From: Desulforegulaceae bacterium
GTDB taxonomy: Bacteria; Desulfobacterota; Desulfobacteria; Desulfobacterales; JACKCP01
Direction: 5' to 3'
Length of the DNA stretch: 64,000 nucleotides
NCBI GenBank assembly: GCA_034006035.1
Contig: JAVETN010000006.1
Span: 95,217-159,216, forward strand
Made by a program: the position numbers and the translations under genes. Below, in pieces: positions 8,586-17,146 of this stretch (positions are counted from its first letter, which is position 1; each line of letters opens with the position of its first letter). The notes below the pieces were generated by a model. That model did not search any database and was not told the origin of the DNA. It worked only from the letters and a program-made list of their open reading frames with translations.

Positions 8586-10066
8586 ATTGTATCCACCAGA
8601 AGGTTAATGATTTTAAGGAAAAGATCGGGCCATATACCTATACATACAGAAATTACCGCTGTTATAAAAAGAGGAACCACCATCATTGCAATTAAGGGGG
8701 ACTTCTCAAGATTTATATTTGACTCCGGCATCCTGGAAAAAGATCTTAAAAATATAGGCACAAAATAGCAGGCATTTAAAAAAGAACTCAACATAAGTAC
8801 AGTCAGTAAAATCATATTATTTATATCCAGAGTTCCAAGGGCAAGAAACCATTTGGTAACAAATCCTCCGGCAGGAGGAACACCAATCATACTTAAAATT
8901 GCAAGACCAAAAGCCGTTATTGTAAAAGGCATCTGGTATGCAACCCCTTTCATGTCTCTTATATCTTTTTTGTTTGTAGCAACAAAAATTGCTCCTGCAC
9001 AGAAAAACAAAGTGATTTTTGCAAAAGCATGGTTTGTAATATGAATTAAACCACCTGTAATAGAATTAGGGGTAAGCATAGCAACCCCAAGAATTATATA
9101 TGAAAGCTGACTTACAGTTGAATATGCAAGCCTTGCCTTTAAATCTGTTTTGGATAATGCAATCATTGACGCAGTCAGAATGGTAAAAGAAACTATATAG
9201 GCTGTGATAAGGCCAAGATTAAGTGAAGATAAAAGATTTACTCCAAAAACTGAAAGCATCACTCTTGAAATTGAAAAAACACCGACTTTTACAACAACAA
9301 CCGCATGTAAAAGTGCTGATACCGGAGTAGGAGCAACCATGGCAGAAGGAAGCCAGCTGTGAAAAGGCATGATCGCAGCTTTTGCAAAACCAAAAAGGCA
9401 CAAAAAGTAAATCGCTATTATAAGGCCTTTTGAAACACCACCTGAAAAAATACCCTCAGCTATACCTGAAGTTGCAAAGTCAAGAGTTCCGCACTGCCAA
9501 TAAATAAGAGCCATGGCAGGAAGAAGGAATGCTTTTGAGGTAAACATCAAATAAATAATATATTTCTTTGATCCCTCATAGGATTCTTTGTCCTGATGAT
9601 GGGCAACAAGAGGATATGTAATAATTGATACTATTTCATAAAACAGATAAAGGGTAAAAAGGTTGGCTGAAAAAGCAGCACCCATTGCACCACAAACTGC
9701 GACTGCATAGCAAAAATAAAACCTTGTCTGTGCGTGTTCCGAAAGCCCTCTCATATATCCTATGCAGTAGATTGCTGCAAAAATCCACAAAAAGGAAGCT
9801 GTTCCTGCAAACATAAGACCAAGTCCGTCAATGAAAAAAGAAACATTGACACCTGGAACAAGTTCAAAAAGAGTAAAAGAGTAATGACCTCCTGAAATAA
9901 CTTGAGGAGCAATCATTAAAGCTATGGAACCAAAAGTCAAGACAGCTCCGACTATGGCACCAGCATCCCTTAAATTTTGCCTTCCGGAAAAAAACATTAC
10001 CCACAAGGCGGCCAGGACAGGCAACATTATTGTTATCATCAGTTTAGCGGTTACAACTGTTTCCAT
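8582..10066 (-). CDS. Additional antiporter-like (MrpD/NuoM-type) complex I subunit
   Basis: The 494-residue polytopic protein of the proton-conducting transporter family carries the key antiporter residues: Glu in LYLFYEIVSIITYPLVAHH, Lys in GFAKAAIMPFHSWLPSAMVA, and SKTDLKARLAYSTVSQLSYI. It has about 14 helices and no NuoL-type C-terminal extension. Lying between nuoK and the small membrane gene, it is a fourth antiporter module in addition to the NuoL-like, NuoM and NuoN proteins. It could be called mrpD/mnhD by similarity, but operon context makes it a complex I subunit. Confidence 0.85.
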   Translation of the reverse strand: METVVTAKLMITIMLPVLAALWVMFFSGRQNLRDAGAIVGAVLTFGSIALMIAPQVISGGHYSFTLFELVPGVNVSFFIDGLGLMFAGTASFLWIFAAIYCIGYMRGLSEHAQTRFYFCYAVAVCGAMGAAFSANLFTLYLFYEIVSIITYPLVAHHQDKESYEGSKKYIIYLMFTSKAFLLPAMALIYWQCGTLDFATSGIAEGIFSGGVSKGLIIAIYFLCLFGFAKAAIMPFHSWLPSAMVAPTPVSALLHAVVVVKVGVFSISRVMLSVFGVNLLSSLNLGLITAYIVSFTILTASMIALSKTDLKARLAYSTVSQLSYIILGVAMLTPNSITGGLIHITNHAFAKITLFFCAGAIFVATNKKDIRDMKGVAYQMPFTITAFGLAILSMIGVPPAGGFVTKWFLALGTLDINNMILLTVLMLSSFLNACYFVPIFLRSFSRMPESNINLEKSPLIAMMVVPLFITAVISVCIGIWPDLFLKIINLLVDTI

Positions 10067-10102
10067 TGTTGAAATTCCTGTAAGATATTTGAAATATTGA
10101 TA

Positions 10103-10420
10103 TTAATGTTTCATTTCATGTACATTGTCTGGATCATCACATTTATAGCGCCTGTAAACTGCAAGAACCATACTTATTGCAATTGCTACCTCAGCTGCGG
10201 CAATCCCCATTATAAATAAGGTAAAAACCTGACCAACAGCTGGATCTGGAGCTGTAAACCTGTTGAAAGCCATAAAGTTCAATGCTGCAGAATTCAGCAC
10301 AAGCTCAGCCGAAATCAGCATACCCACAAAAGATCTGTGCTGAATCATTCCGTAAAGTCCTGTAACAAACAAAAAAACGGCTATCAGCAAATATGTTTCC
10401 AAAGTTTGGCTGAAAAACAT
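10103..10420 (-). CDS. nuoK: NADH-quinone oxidoreductase subunit K
   Basis: A 105-residue, three-helix membrane subunit. The conserved membrane Glu residues are visible in LISAELVLNSAALNF and AAAEVAIAISMV. I place the start at the ATG 10418-10420, preceded by GAGGGGAC, rather than the in-frame ATG ten codons upstream that lies inside the end of nuoJ; this gives the usual length and starts one base after the nuoJ stop. Confidence 0.95.
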   Translation of the reverse strand: MFFSQTLETYLLIAVFLFVTGLYGMIQHRSFVGMLISAELVLNSAALNFMAFNRFTAPDPAVGQVFTLFIMGIAAAEVAIAISMVLAVYRRYKCDDPDNVHEMKH

Positions 10421-10421
10421 G

Positions 10422-10940
10422 TTAATTGTCCCCTCTTCCACCTTTTCCAAGAATTATTGCACCTACAATTGCTGCAAGCAAAATTAGAGAAATCAATTCA
10501 AATGCCAGGCAATAGTCATATAAAAGTGATCTGCCTAGCCGCTCCATTGAAAAATCACCTGTTTTATTTAGAGCAGGAACAAATTCGGTTCTAAATATCA
10601 ATGCTGTCATCAAACTAAAAACAGACACTCCTGCCAAAACAGCAAGAACCAAATTTTTTCCTTTAAGATGCTTTTCTGCTATCTGAGTTGGGGTGTAACC
10701 GACCATTACTCCAAAAACAAGCACTATGCAAATAGCACCTACATAAATAAGAATCTGCATCATGGAAAGAAATGGAGATCCAAGATAGAAATAAAGACCC
10801 GCCACCCCTAGAAAACAAACAGCCAGACCAAGGACTGAATGAATTATAAGCTTTGACTTTACCGCCAAAATTCCGCCAAAAAAAGTCAAAACAACAAAGG
10901 CAAAAAATAAAACTTCGGCAATATAATAATAAATCAGCAT
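10422..10940 (-). CDS. nuoJ: NADH-quinone oxidoreductase subunit J
   Basis: A 172-residue subunit with five transmembrane helices; the family signature around LSMMQILIYVGAICIVLVFGVMV is present. I choose the ATG at 10938-10940 because an AAGGAG site lies just upstream; it overlaps the end of nuoI by 7 bp (ATGCTGA). A longer reading from 10958 lacks such a site. NuoJ contributes to the axis linking the quinone site to the membrane arm. Confidence 0.95.
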   Translation of the reverse strand: MLIYYYIAEVLFFAFVVLTFFGGILAVKSKLIIHSVLGLAVCFLGVAGLYFYLGSPFLSMMQILIYVGAICIVLVFGVMVGYTPTQIAEKHLKGKNLVLAVLAGVSVFSLMTALIFRTEFVPALNKTGDFSMERLGRSLLYDYCLAFELISLILLAAIVGAIILGKGGRGDN

Positions 10941-11377
10941 GAAGTCTCCTTTAGGCATTCAAGAAGATCAAAATGAAATTCTTCTTTGGTAAAGCCTGCC
11001 AGATTATATTCCTTGGAATATTCAATTGCACCGACAGGACATGACTCAACACAGATTCCACAAAGAGAACACTTGGTAAAGTCAAGATCAAATTTTGTGA
11101 GGCTCTTCTTTTTTTCACCTTCTTTTTTTTCAGAAGAAATCTCAATACAATGAGAAGGACAAGATCTTGAACAAGTGCCGCAGGCTATACATTTGTGCGT
11201 TCCTGCCTTTTCATTTACAACCAAGACAATATGACCCCGATATGCTTGGGGAATTATATTTTTCTCCCTTGGATACTGAACAGTTACAACTGGTGAAAAA
11301 AAGGCTTTGATTGTTACGCCCATTCCTATAAGAAGGCTTTTTAGGCCTATAAAAAAATACTTAAAATATTTTATCAT
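10934..11377 (-). CDS. nuoI: NADH-quinone oxidoreductase subunit I (2x 4Fe-4S ferredoxin)
   Basis: The 147-residue iron-sulfur subunit has two 4Fe-4S motifs, C63-x2-C66-x2-C69-x3-C73 and C103-x2-C106-x2-C109-x3-C113, carrying clusters N6a and N6b. These pass electrons to N2 in NuoB. Because NuoE, NuoF and NuoG are absent from the operon, NuoI is the probable docking or entry point for the electron donor, for example reduced ferredoxin; that donor is inferred. It overlaps the nuoH stop by 4 bp. Confidence 0.95.
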   Translation of the reverse strand: MIKYFKYFFIGLKSLLIGMGVTIKAFFSPVVTVQYPREKNIIPQAYRGHIVLVVNEKAGTHKCIACGTCSRSCPSHCIEISSEKKEGEKKKSLTKFDLDFTKCSLCGICVESCPVGAIEYSKEYNLAGFTKEEFHFDLLECLKETSC

Positions 11378-12357
11378 AGCTTCACTACCACTGCTGTAAT
11401 TAAAAGATTTACAAGCGAAAAAGGTATAAGATACTTCCAGGAAAGATTAAGAAGCTGATCAAATCTTACCCTTGGGAAAGTCCATCTGAACCAGAGTATT
11501 AAAAACATAAGACAATATGTTTTCAATAAAAACCAAACTGCAGATGAATATTCAAAATACGGAAGGGGAAATCCGTGCCATCCACCTAAAAAAACAGCTG
11601 TTGCAATTGAACTTACAACAAAAATCTCTGTATATTCGCCAAGAAAAAACAAAGCAAAAGCCATTCCACTGTACTCTGTATGGAAACCGGCTGTAAGCTC
11701 ACTTTCTGCTTCAGGCAGGTCAAAGGGAGCTCTATTTGTTTCAGCAACACTGGCAACAAAATAAATCAAAAAAGCAACAGGCTGAACAAGGAAAAGCCAA
11801 ATTTTACCCTGATAACTTACAATATCCCCCAAACTGAAAGAACCAACAACAAATACAATTGAAAGAAGAGAAAGAATTATTGGAATTTCATAGGCAATAC
11901 CTTGAGATATAGACCTCATTGCTCCAAGAAGTCCATATTTGTTATTTGAAGCCCAGCCCGCTACAAAAATTGCAAAAACGTTTAGAGATGCCATTGCAAG
12001 AATATAGATTAATCCAATGTTTATGTCAGCTGCCTGAAGTTTTGGAGCAAAAGGCATTACAACAAAGGGAAGAACAGAAGGAACAAAAGCAAGAAGCGGT
12101 GCTATCCTAAAAAGCTTAGAGTGTGCAGCTCTTGGAACTATCAGCTGTTTTGCCATAAGCTTTACTCCATCAATTAATGTCTGGAGTACACCATGCCAGC
12201 CAACTTCCATTGGTCCAAGTCTTAACTGCATATGGCCCGCTACTTTTCTTTCAAGGTAAACCATAATCAATGCATTGATAAAAACAAGAGAAACTACAAG
12301 AATCAATGCAATTGGTATTCTTAAAAAATGTGGTGGTAAATTTGCAATAAAATCCAT
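11374..12357 (-). CDS. nuoH: NADH-quinone oxidoreductase subunit H
   Basis: The 327-residue protein has about eight transmembrane helices and forms the quinone chamber next to NuoB and NuoD. Family signatures are MVYLERKVAGHMQLRLGPME near the N-terminus, the acidic loop NRAPFDLPEAESELTAGFHT, and WFRWTFPRVRFDQLLNLSWK near the C-terminus. The length is normal. It begins 4 bp after the nuoD stop. Confidence 0.97.
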   Translation of the reverse strand: MDFIANLPPHFLRIPIALILVVSLVFINALIMVYLERKVAGHMQLRLGPMEVGWHGVLQTLIDGVKLMAKQLIVPRAAHSKLFRIAPLLAFVPSVLPFVVMPFAPKLQAADINIGLIYILAMASLNVFAIFVAGWASNNKYGLLGAMRSISQGIAYEIPIILSLLSIVFVVGSFSLGDIVSYQGKIWLFLVQPVAFLIYFVASVAETNRAPFDLPEAESELTAGFHTEYSGMAFALFFLGEYTEIFVVSSIATAVFLGGWHGFPLPYFEYSSAVWFLLKTYCLMFLILWFRWTFPRVRFDQLLNLSWKYLIPFSLVNLLITAVVVKL

Positions 12358-12361
12358 TTTT

Positions 12362-13498
12362 CTACCTGTCTATTTCAGGAATTACTAGATCAAAACTGCC
12401 CATGACTGCCACAAGATCAGCAATAAGCATCCCCTCGCAAATTTCTGCAAGTGCTGAAAGATTGCCATAGGAAGGAACCCTAACCTTAAGTCTGTATGGA
12501 ACATCGCTTCCATCAGATACCATATAATAACAGAGCTCTCCCCTTGCAGATTCAACTGAAAAAGACGATTGCCCTTTTGGAATTTTCAGTTTTCTAGGAA
12601 CTTTTGCTCTGATATCTCCTTTAGGTATCATATCAAAAGCTTGGGAAAGAATTCTCATGCTTTGTTTCATTTCATTGATTCTTACATAATAGCGTTCAAG
12701 ACAATCACCTTTGGTTCCCAAAGGAACCTCAAAGTCAAATTTATCATAGATTGAATATGGAAAAGCTTTTCTTATATCATAAGAAACCCCGCTTGCCCTG
12801 AGGTTTGCTCCTGTAATTCCATATCTTCTTGCCATATCTGAACTAACAACTCCCACACCTTCAGTTCTATTCCGAAAGATCACATTTCCTGTTACAAGCC
12901 TGTCATAAACATCGAATCTTTTCTCAAGCCTTTTCATAAATTCACGGGATTTTTCGATGAAATCATCGTCAATATCTTTGTAAACACCGCCAACCCTGTG
13001 AAAACTATAGGTGAGTCTTGAACCGGTAAGACTTTCAAGTATATCCAGAATATGCTCTCTGTCATCAAAACAATATAAAATAGGGGTGAAAGCACCAAGA
13101 TCAAGAAGAAAAGTTCCAAGCCAGAGGAGGTGACTTGCAAGCCTATTAAGCTCAACTGTAATTACTCTTATGTATTCTGCACGCTCAGGAACTTCTATTC
13201 CAGCCATTTTCTCAATAAGAGCAACATACCCATGATTGTAAGGAAGGGCACACACATAATCCATTCTTGCCGTATTTGGGAGAAAAGATTGAGCCGGCCT
13301 GACCTCTGCTATTTTTTCATGCATGCGGTGACTGTACCCTATTACAGGATCAATTCCCATTACGTATTCGCCGTCCATTTCAAGCACAACTCTTAAAACA
13401 CCGTGAGTACTTGGATGCTGGGGACCCATGTTTAAAAGGAACTTATGCTTCCCCTGACTTTCCAAATTTTCACATTTAATTTCATTTTCTAAAGTCAT
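12362..13498 (-). CDS. nuoD: NADH-quinone oxidoreductase subunit D (49-kDa type)
   Basis: The 378-residue hydrogenase-derived subunit forms the quinone-binding site with NuoB. The quinone-site motif GPQHPSTHG lies at residues 25-33, and RGELCYYMVSDG and the C-terminal VMGSFDLVIPEIDR are typical of the family. Unlike E. coli, it is not fused to NuoC. The extra residues before GPQHPSTHG are ordinary for this group. Confidence 0.97.
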   Translation of the reverse strand: MTLENEIKCENLESQGKHKFLLNMGPQHPSTHGVLRVVLEMDGEYVMGIDPVIGYSHRMHEKIAEVRPAQSFLPNTARMDYVCALPYNHGYVALIEKMAGIEVPERAEYIRVITVELNRLASHLLWLGTFLLDLGAFTPILYCFDDREHILDILESLTGSRLTYSFHRVGGVYKDIDDDFIEKSREFMKRLEKRFDVYDRLVTGNVIFRNRTEGVGVVSSDMARRYGITGANLRASGVSYDIRKAFPYSIYDKFDFEVPLGTKGDCLERYYVRINEMKQSMRILSQAFDMIPKGDIRAKVPRKLKIPKGQSSFSVESARGELCYYMVSDGSDVPYRLKVRVPSYGNLSALAEICEGMLIADLVAVMGSFDLVIPEIDR

Positions 13499-13579
13499 TG
13501 TATTTAGATTTCCTCTGACTTTGTGTTTGTTAATTTACTTTGCTAGCCAAAATATAAACTAAACTTCAAATCCAAAACA

Positions 13580-14044
13580 CTAAGTATTTTTAAAACCTGT
13601 TTCTTCAGCACTCAAAGCTTTATCTTCTTTTTTAAGAAGAGGGTTCAGCCCTTTATCAGATTCATCAAGAATAAGGGTTCGTTTATCTTGGTGCCCTTCA
13701 AAATCAAGTCCGAAAAACTCCATAACTTCCCTTTCATACCAGGATGCACCATTAAAAATATCTGAAATTGTTGGTAAAGATCTGGTCTCACTGCAAAACA
13801 CCCTTGCTCTAATTCTAAACTTTGATTCAGGGTTTACAAATTGGTAGATTACCACAGGAAAAGGTTCAATATGTACTGCAGTTACGAAAAGCAGCATAAA
13901 TTCACTTTTATAAGCAATTGAAACAAATTCCCTTATATTTTCATTTGAAACAGTGAATTCATACTCAACTCCAGGAAGGATATCCTGGCTTTTTTCTTTT
14001 ACTGATATTTTCTCTATTTCTTTTAAAAACTTAGCTGTGTCCAT
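13580..14044 (-). CDS. nuoC: NADH-quinone oxidoreductase subunit C (30-kDa type)
   Basis: The 154-residue hydrophilic subunit has the family signature ASWYEREVMEFFGLDFEGH followed by the DKRTLIL motif. It helps hold NuoD and NuoI in the peripheral arm. It is encoded separately from nuoD with an 81-bp gap, the largest gap between nuoA and nuoH. It is somewhat short at the N-terminus compared with many NuoC proteins. Confidence 0.93.
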   Translation of the reverse strand: MDTAKFLKEIEKISVKEKSQDILPGVEYEFTVSNENIREFVSIAYKSEFMLLFVTAVHIEPFPVVIYQFVNPESKFRIRARVFCSETRSLPTISDIFNGASWYEREVMEFFGLDFEGHQDKRTLILDESDKGLNPLLKKEDKALSAEETGFKNT

Positions 14045-14055
14045 TGCAATTAACC

Positions 14056-14610
14056 CTAACTCCTTGATGGATGTCTGTTTTGAGGAAAAGGATGACGTTT
14101 GCCGGTAATTTTTTCCTGAAGTTTGAAAATTGCTTCAAGAAGTGCTTCCGGTCTTGGGGGGCATCCTGGAACATATACGTCAACCGGAATCAATTTATCG
14201 ACCCCTTCAATAACAGTATAATTTTCCTCTATCGCAAAAGGCCCGCCTGAAATTGCACAATTTCCCATTGCGATCACCCATTTTGGCTCAGCCATCTGCT
14301 CGTAGAGCCTTACAACGGTGGAAGCCATTTTTTTATTTACTGTACCAGCTACTATCATTAAGTCACTTTGTCTTGGAGAAGGCCTAAAAACTTCAGCTCC
14401 GTATCTTGCGGAATCAAATCTTGCCATTCCTGTAGCCATCATTTCAATTGCACAGCAGGCAATTCCAAAAGTTAAAGGCCAAAGTGAGTTTGCTTGGCAA
14501 TGCTTCAAAAAAATATCAGCCTGAGCAAATTTAAGGACTAGACCCTGACCTTGGTAATCAGCGTTTTCCAAGACTGCATCAGATCTTGTATTTTCAATAA
14601 ATTTATCCAT
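14056..14610 (-). CDS. nuoB: NADH-quinone oxidoreductase subunit B (PSST, cluster N2)
   Basis: The 184-residue subunit carries the terminal N2 4Fe-4S cluster. The four ligands are visible: adjacent C52 and C53 in [10 protein letters not shown]118 in GNCAISGG, and C150 in PGCPPRPE. It passes electrons to the quinone bound between NuoB and NuoD. It lies 2 bp downstream of nuoA and 11 bp upstream of nuoC. Confidence 0.97.
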   Translation of the reverse strand: MDKFIENTRSDAVLENADYQGQGLVLKFAQADIFLKHCQANSLWPLTFGIACCAIEMMATGMARFDSARYGAEVFRPSPRQSDLMIVAGTVNKKMASTVVRLYEQMAEPKWVIAMGNCAISGGPFAIEENYTVIEGVDKLIPVDVYVPGCPPRPEALLEAIFKLQEKITGKRHPFPQNRHPSRS

Positions 14611-14612
14611 TT

Positions 14613-15002
14613 TTAAACCTTTTTTCTCTCCCAGTTAAAAACACCTTTATTCCAGGCATATACAATTGCAAGAGATAAAATTCCTATGAAAATAAAAAGT
14701 TCTAAAATCCCTCTCCAAGCTTCAACAGAATTAAATGCCACAGCAACAGGAAAAAGAAAAAGAATATCAACATCAAAGGCCAAAAAAATGAGGGCATAAA
14801 GATAATATGCAGCTCCATATCTGAAATTCCACATTTCCCCATATGGTTTCATACCACATTCATAAGTATCTAGACTTTTAGATGAATCCCGTCTGCCAGG
14901 GGCAACTAGCAATGCAATTACAAAAGGTGCAAAAGCTGCAAGAAACCCTCCTATCAGAAAGGATATTATGTAAAGATAATGAATTAGCAATTCATCTGGC
15001 AT
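14613..15002 (-). CDS. nuoA: NADH-quinone oxidoreductase subunit A
   Basis: The 129-residue subunit has three transmembrane helices; family motifs include [18 protein letters not shown] and the acidic helix [17 protein letters not shown]. It is the first gene of the operon. A GGAG site lies about eight bases before the ATG, and a good sigma-70-like promoter lies 42-71 bp upstream. Confidence 0.96.
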   Translation of the reverse strand: MPDELLIHYLYIISFLIGGFLAAFAPFVIALLVAPGRRDSSKSLDTYECGMKPYGEMWNFRYGAAYYLYALIFLAFDVDILFLFPVAVAFNSVEAWRGILELFIFIGILSLAIVYAWNKGVFNWERKKV

Positions 15003-15043
15003 TTACTCATCTCCATGTATCAGGTTTGTACCAAAGTTATACT

Positions 15044-15073
15044 TTATTAGTTCCTTAAATATGGCTATGTCAA
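15044..15073 (-). promoter_or_regulatory. Candidate sigma-70-type promoter of the nuo operon
   Basis: On the minus strand a perfect TTGACA (complement of 15068-15073) is followed after 18 bases by TAATAA (complement of 15044-15049). The nuoA start lies about 42 bp downstream of the -10 element. This is the best promoter-like match I noticed in the left half of the window. Confidence 0.55.
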
Positions 15074-15135
15074 GGATAAATATTTTAATTTTTGTTTAAA
15101 AAAATAAATATTTTTAACCAAAAGCCTTTAAGTAT

Positions 15136-16476
15136 TCAGTTGGTGCAGCTTCTAAGTATATCTAACTTTTTTTCCTTGAACTCATTATGCTTTTTTTCAA
15201 AAAAGAATTCTTTTTCACCAAAAGCTGGCTCTAATTCATCTATCCATGAGGCATCTTTGTTGAATTTTGCAAAAAAAACCTTATTTACATGTTCTTTAAT
15301 TCTTGACTGTACAAATTTTAAAACATAAACTTTTTCACCTTTTATTTCAGTGATATCCTCAACAAGAATTTTACCAATTTCGGCTGACATAGAAGGACCG
15401 CGTACAGTTCTTGCCAATCCTGAAACATTTCTATAGGCTTGGGTAAAAATTTCAAAAGCCTTAGCAAGAGAAATTTCAAAATATTTTTTCGACCCTGTGT
15501 CCCTTCCAACAAACATATAATATGGGATTGTGCCAAGCTTTAATTGACCCTTCCACATTCTTTCCCAAACATAACTATTGTCGTTTATATTTTTTATCAA
15601 GGGAGCCTGGCATCTTATCTGGGCTCCTACTGACTTTAGTCTTTTAACTGCTTTTTCAACGGCAGGAGTTTCAAGTTCTCTATAATGGGAAAAATGAGCC
15701 ATAATTGCGAGATGGTAACCTTTGTTTGTTATTTTTTCAAAAAGCCTCATTAAGTCATCTGAATCTTTATCCCGATAAAATCTAAAGGGCCAGTTTGCCA
15801 GAGCTTTTGTTCCAAATCTTATATTAAGAAGATTTTCAGGTTTTTCCTTTAAAAAAGGTTCAATATATTTTTCAAGAACAGATGTTTTCATAACCATGGG
15901 ATCCCCTCCTGTAAACAAAAGATCTGTTACCATGGGATTTGTTTTTATATATTTATGAAGACTTTCTCTTTCACTCGATGAAAATTTAAATTTCTGAAAT
16001 CCTATAAATTGAGCCCATCTAAAACAATAGGTGCAATAACTATGACAAAACTGACCCTGAGTTGGGAAAAAAAGAACAGTTTCATCGTATTTATGCTGCA
16101 TTCCTTGAAGAATTGTCTTATCCATAACCGGAACGTTTAAATCCATTTGTCCTGCAGGGTGAGGATTCATGCCTAAATGAATTTTTCTTACCTGCTCTTT
16201 AAATACATCCATTTCACCGTTTAAATACAACAATTTCAGTTGGTTATAGTTATCATCACCTATCATCCCCGGCTGGGGAAATGTCAACTGGAAAATTGGA
16301 TCATCTGGAGCATTATTCCAGTCAATGAGTTCATCAAGAACATAACTGCTAACCCTAAAAGGAATTATATTAGCACAGATTTCAATTTCTTCTTTTATTT
16401 CAGGTGCCAGCTTATCGAGGTATTTGATTTTATTTAAAAAATTTTTATTGTAAAATTGAAAATTGAGTTTATCCAT
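15136..16476 (-). CDS. KamA-family radical SAM aminomutase-like protein
   Basis: The 446-residue protein resembles lysine 2,3-aminomutases. The radical SAM cluster motif is C144-x3-C148-x2-C151 (CHSYCTYC), followed by LFTGGDPMVM typical of SAM binding. Classical KamA binds PLP through Lys of a PGGGGK loop; here the equivalent segment reads GPSMSAEIGK (360-369), keeping the Lys but not the glycine run. That variant and the roughly 30 extra residues argue for a different substrate or a reduced PLP site. A good GGAGGC site precedes the start. Radical SAM assignment is certain; substrate is unknown. Confidence 0.8.
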   Translation of the reverse strand: MDKLNFQFYNKNFLNKIKYLDKLAPEIKEEIEICANIIPFRVSSYVLDELIDWNNAPDDPIFQLTFPQPGMIGDDNYNQLKLLYLNGEMDVFKEQVRKIHLGMNPHPAGQMDLNVPVMDKTILQGMQHKYDETVLFFPTQGQFCHSYCTYCFRWAQFIGFQKFKFSSSERESLHKYIKTNPMVTDLLFTGGDPMVMKTSVLEKYIEPFLKEKPENLLNIRFGTKALANWPFRFYRDKDSDDLMRLFEKITNKGYHLAIMAHFSHYRELETPAVEKAVKRLKSVGAQIRCQAPLIKNINDNSYVWERMWKGQLKLGTIPYYMFVGRDTGSKKYFEISLAKAFEIFTQAYRNVSGLARTVRGPSMSAEIGKILVEDITEIKGEKVYVLKFVQSRIKEHVNKVFFAKFNKDASWIDELEPAFGEKEFFFEKKHNEFKEKKLDILRSCTN

Positions 16477-17146
16477 TGTGCCTCCTTGAATATTTCTAAT
16501 TTTAGAAAAATCTAAACGCGAGATTTAAGTTTTGTTTGTAGGGTGAACGAAAGATATGAGAGTTTAATTGATTTGTCAAACAAAGACAAACACCAAATTC
16601 TTTTAAAACAATGAGTTATACAATTAAACAACTAGAATTTATTTTTATTTAAGACTTAAATAAAAGTATAAACCTGGTGTTTAAAAAATTTTTTAAAAAA
16701 ACAACTTAATGCCAGGAGAGCAAACAAAGAGAAAATCAAAGCACTTAAGCATTAAACAACTTTGACTTTAAAGGGGGTTCTTTTTAATTACAGCCTTTTT
16801 TATCAGACCCATCTTGATAAAATTATTTCCTTCAGATGAGAGGTACAGCAAAGCAAAAATGGTTAAAATTTAACCTGGGGATAATTGAGATTGAAAATAT
16901 TTTCTTACAATATCAAATTGAAGCACCCCCAAGATAAGCTTGCAAAATAAGACGGCGACCATAAAATGTTTTTCTAAAACAAAAAGGGTTAGCTTACTTG
17001 TCCGAATAGAAAAAATCGGCTAAAAAAGATGCAATATATTGCTAATCTAGATATAAAACATCTTTGAAATATTCTTGCGGGCAAACAAACCGTTAAAGCT
17101 TGTGGAAATTTTCCAACAGCAAGTCTATGAACCAAAAATCACCCTA
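16477..17146. other. 670-bp intergenic region with a nested inverted repeat
   Basis: No credible ORF is present. It holds the promoter of the KamA-like gene and the 3' flank of the AOR gene. At 17025-17065 AAAGATG and CATCTTT enclose a perfect 12-bp palindrome GCAATATATTGC (17031-17042). An imperfect hairpin (CTTG..TGGAAA / TTTCCACAAG on the minus strand, about 17097-17125) lies downstream of the AOR stop and might aid termination, but it lacks a T-tract. Confidence 0.4.
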
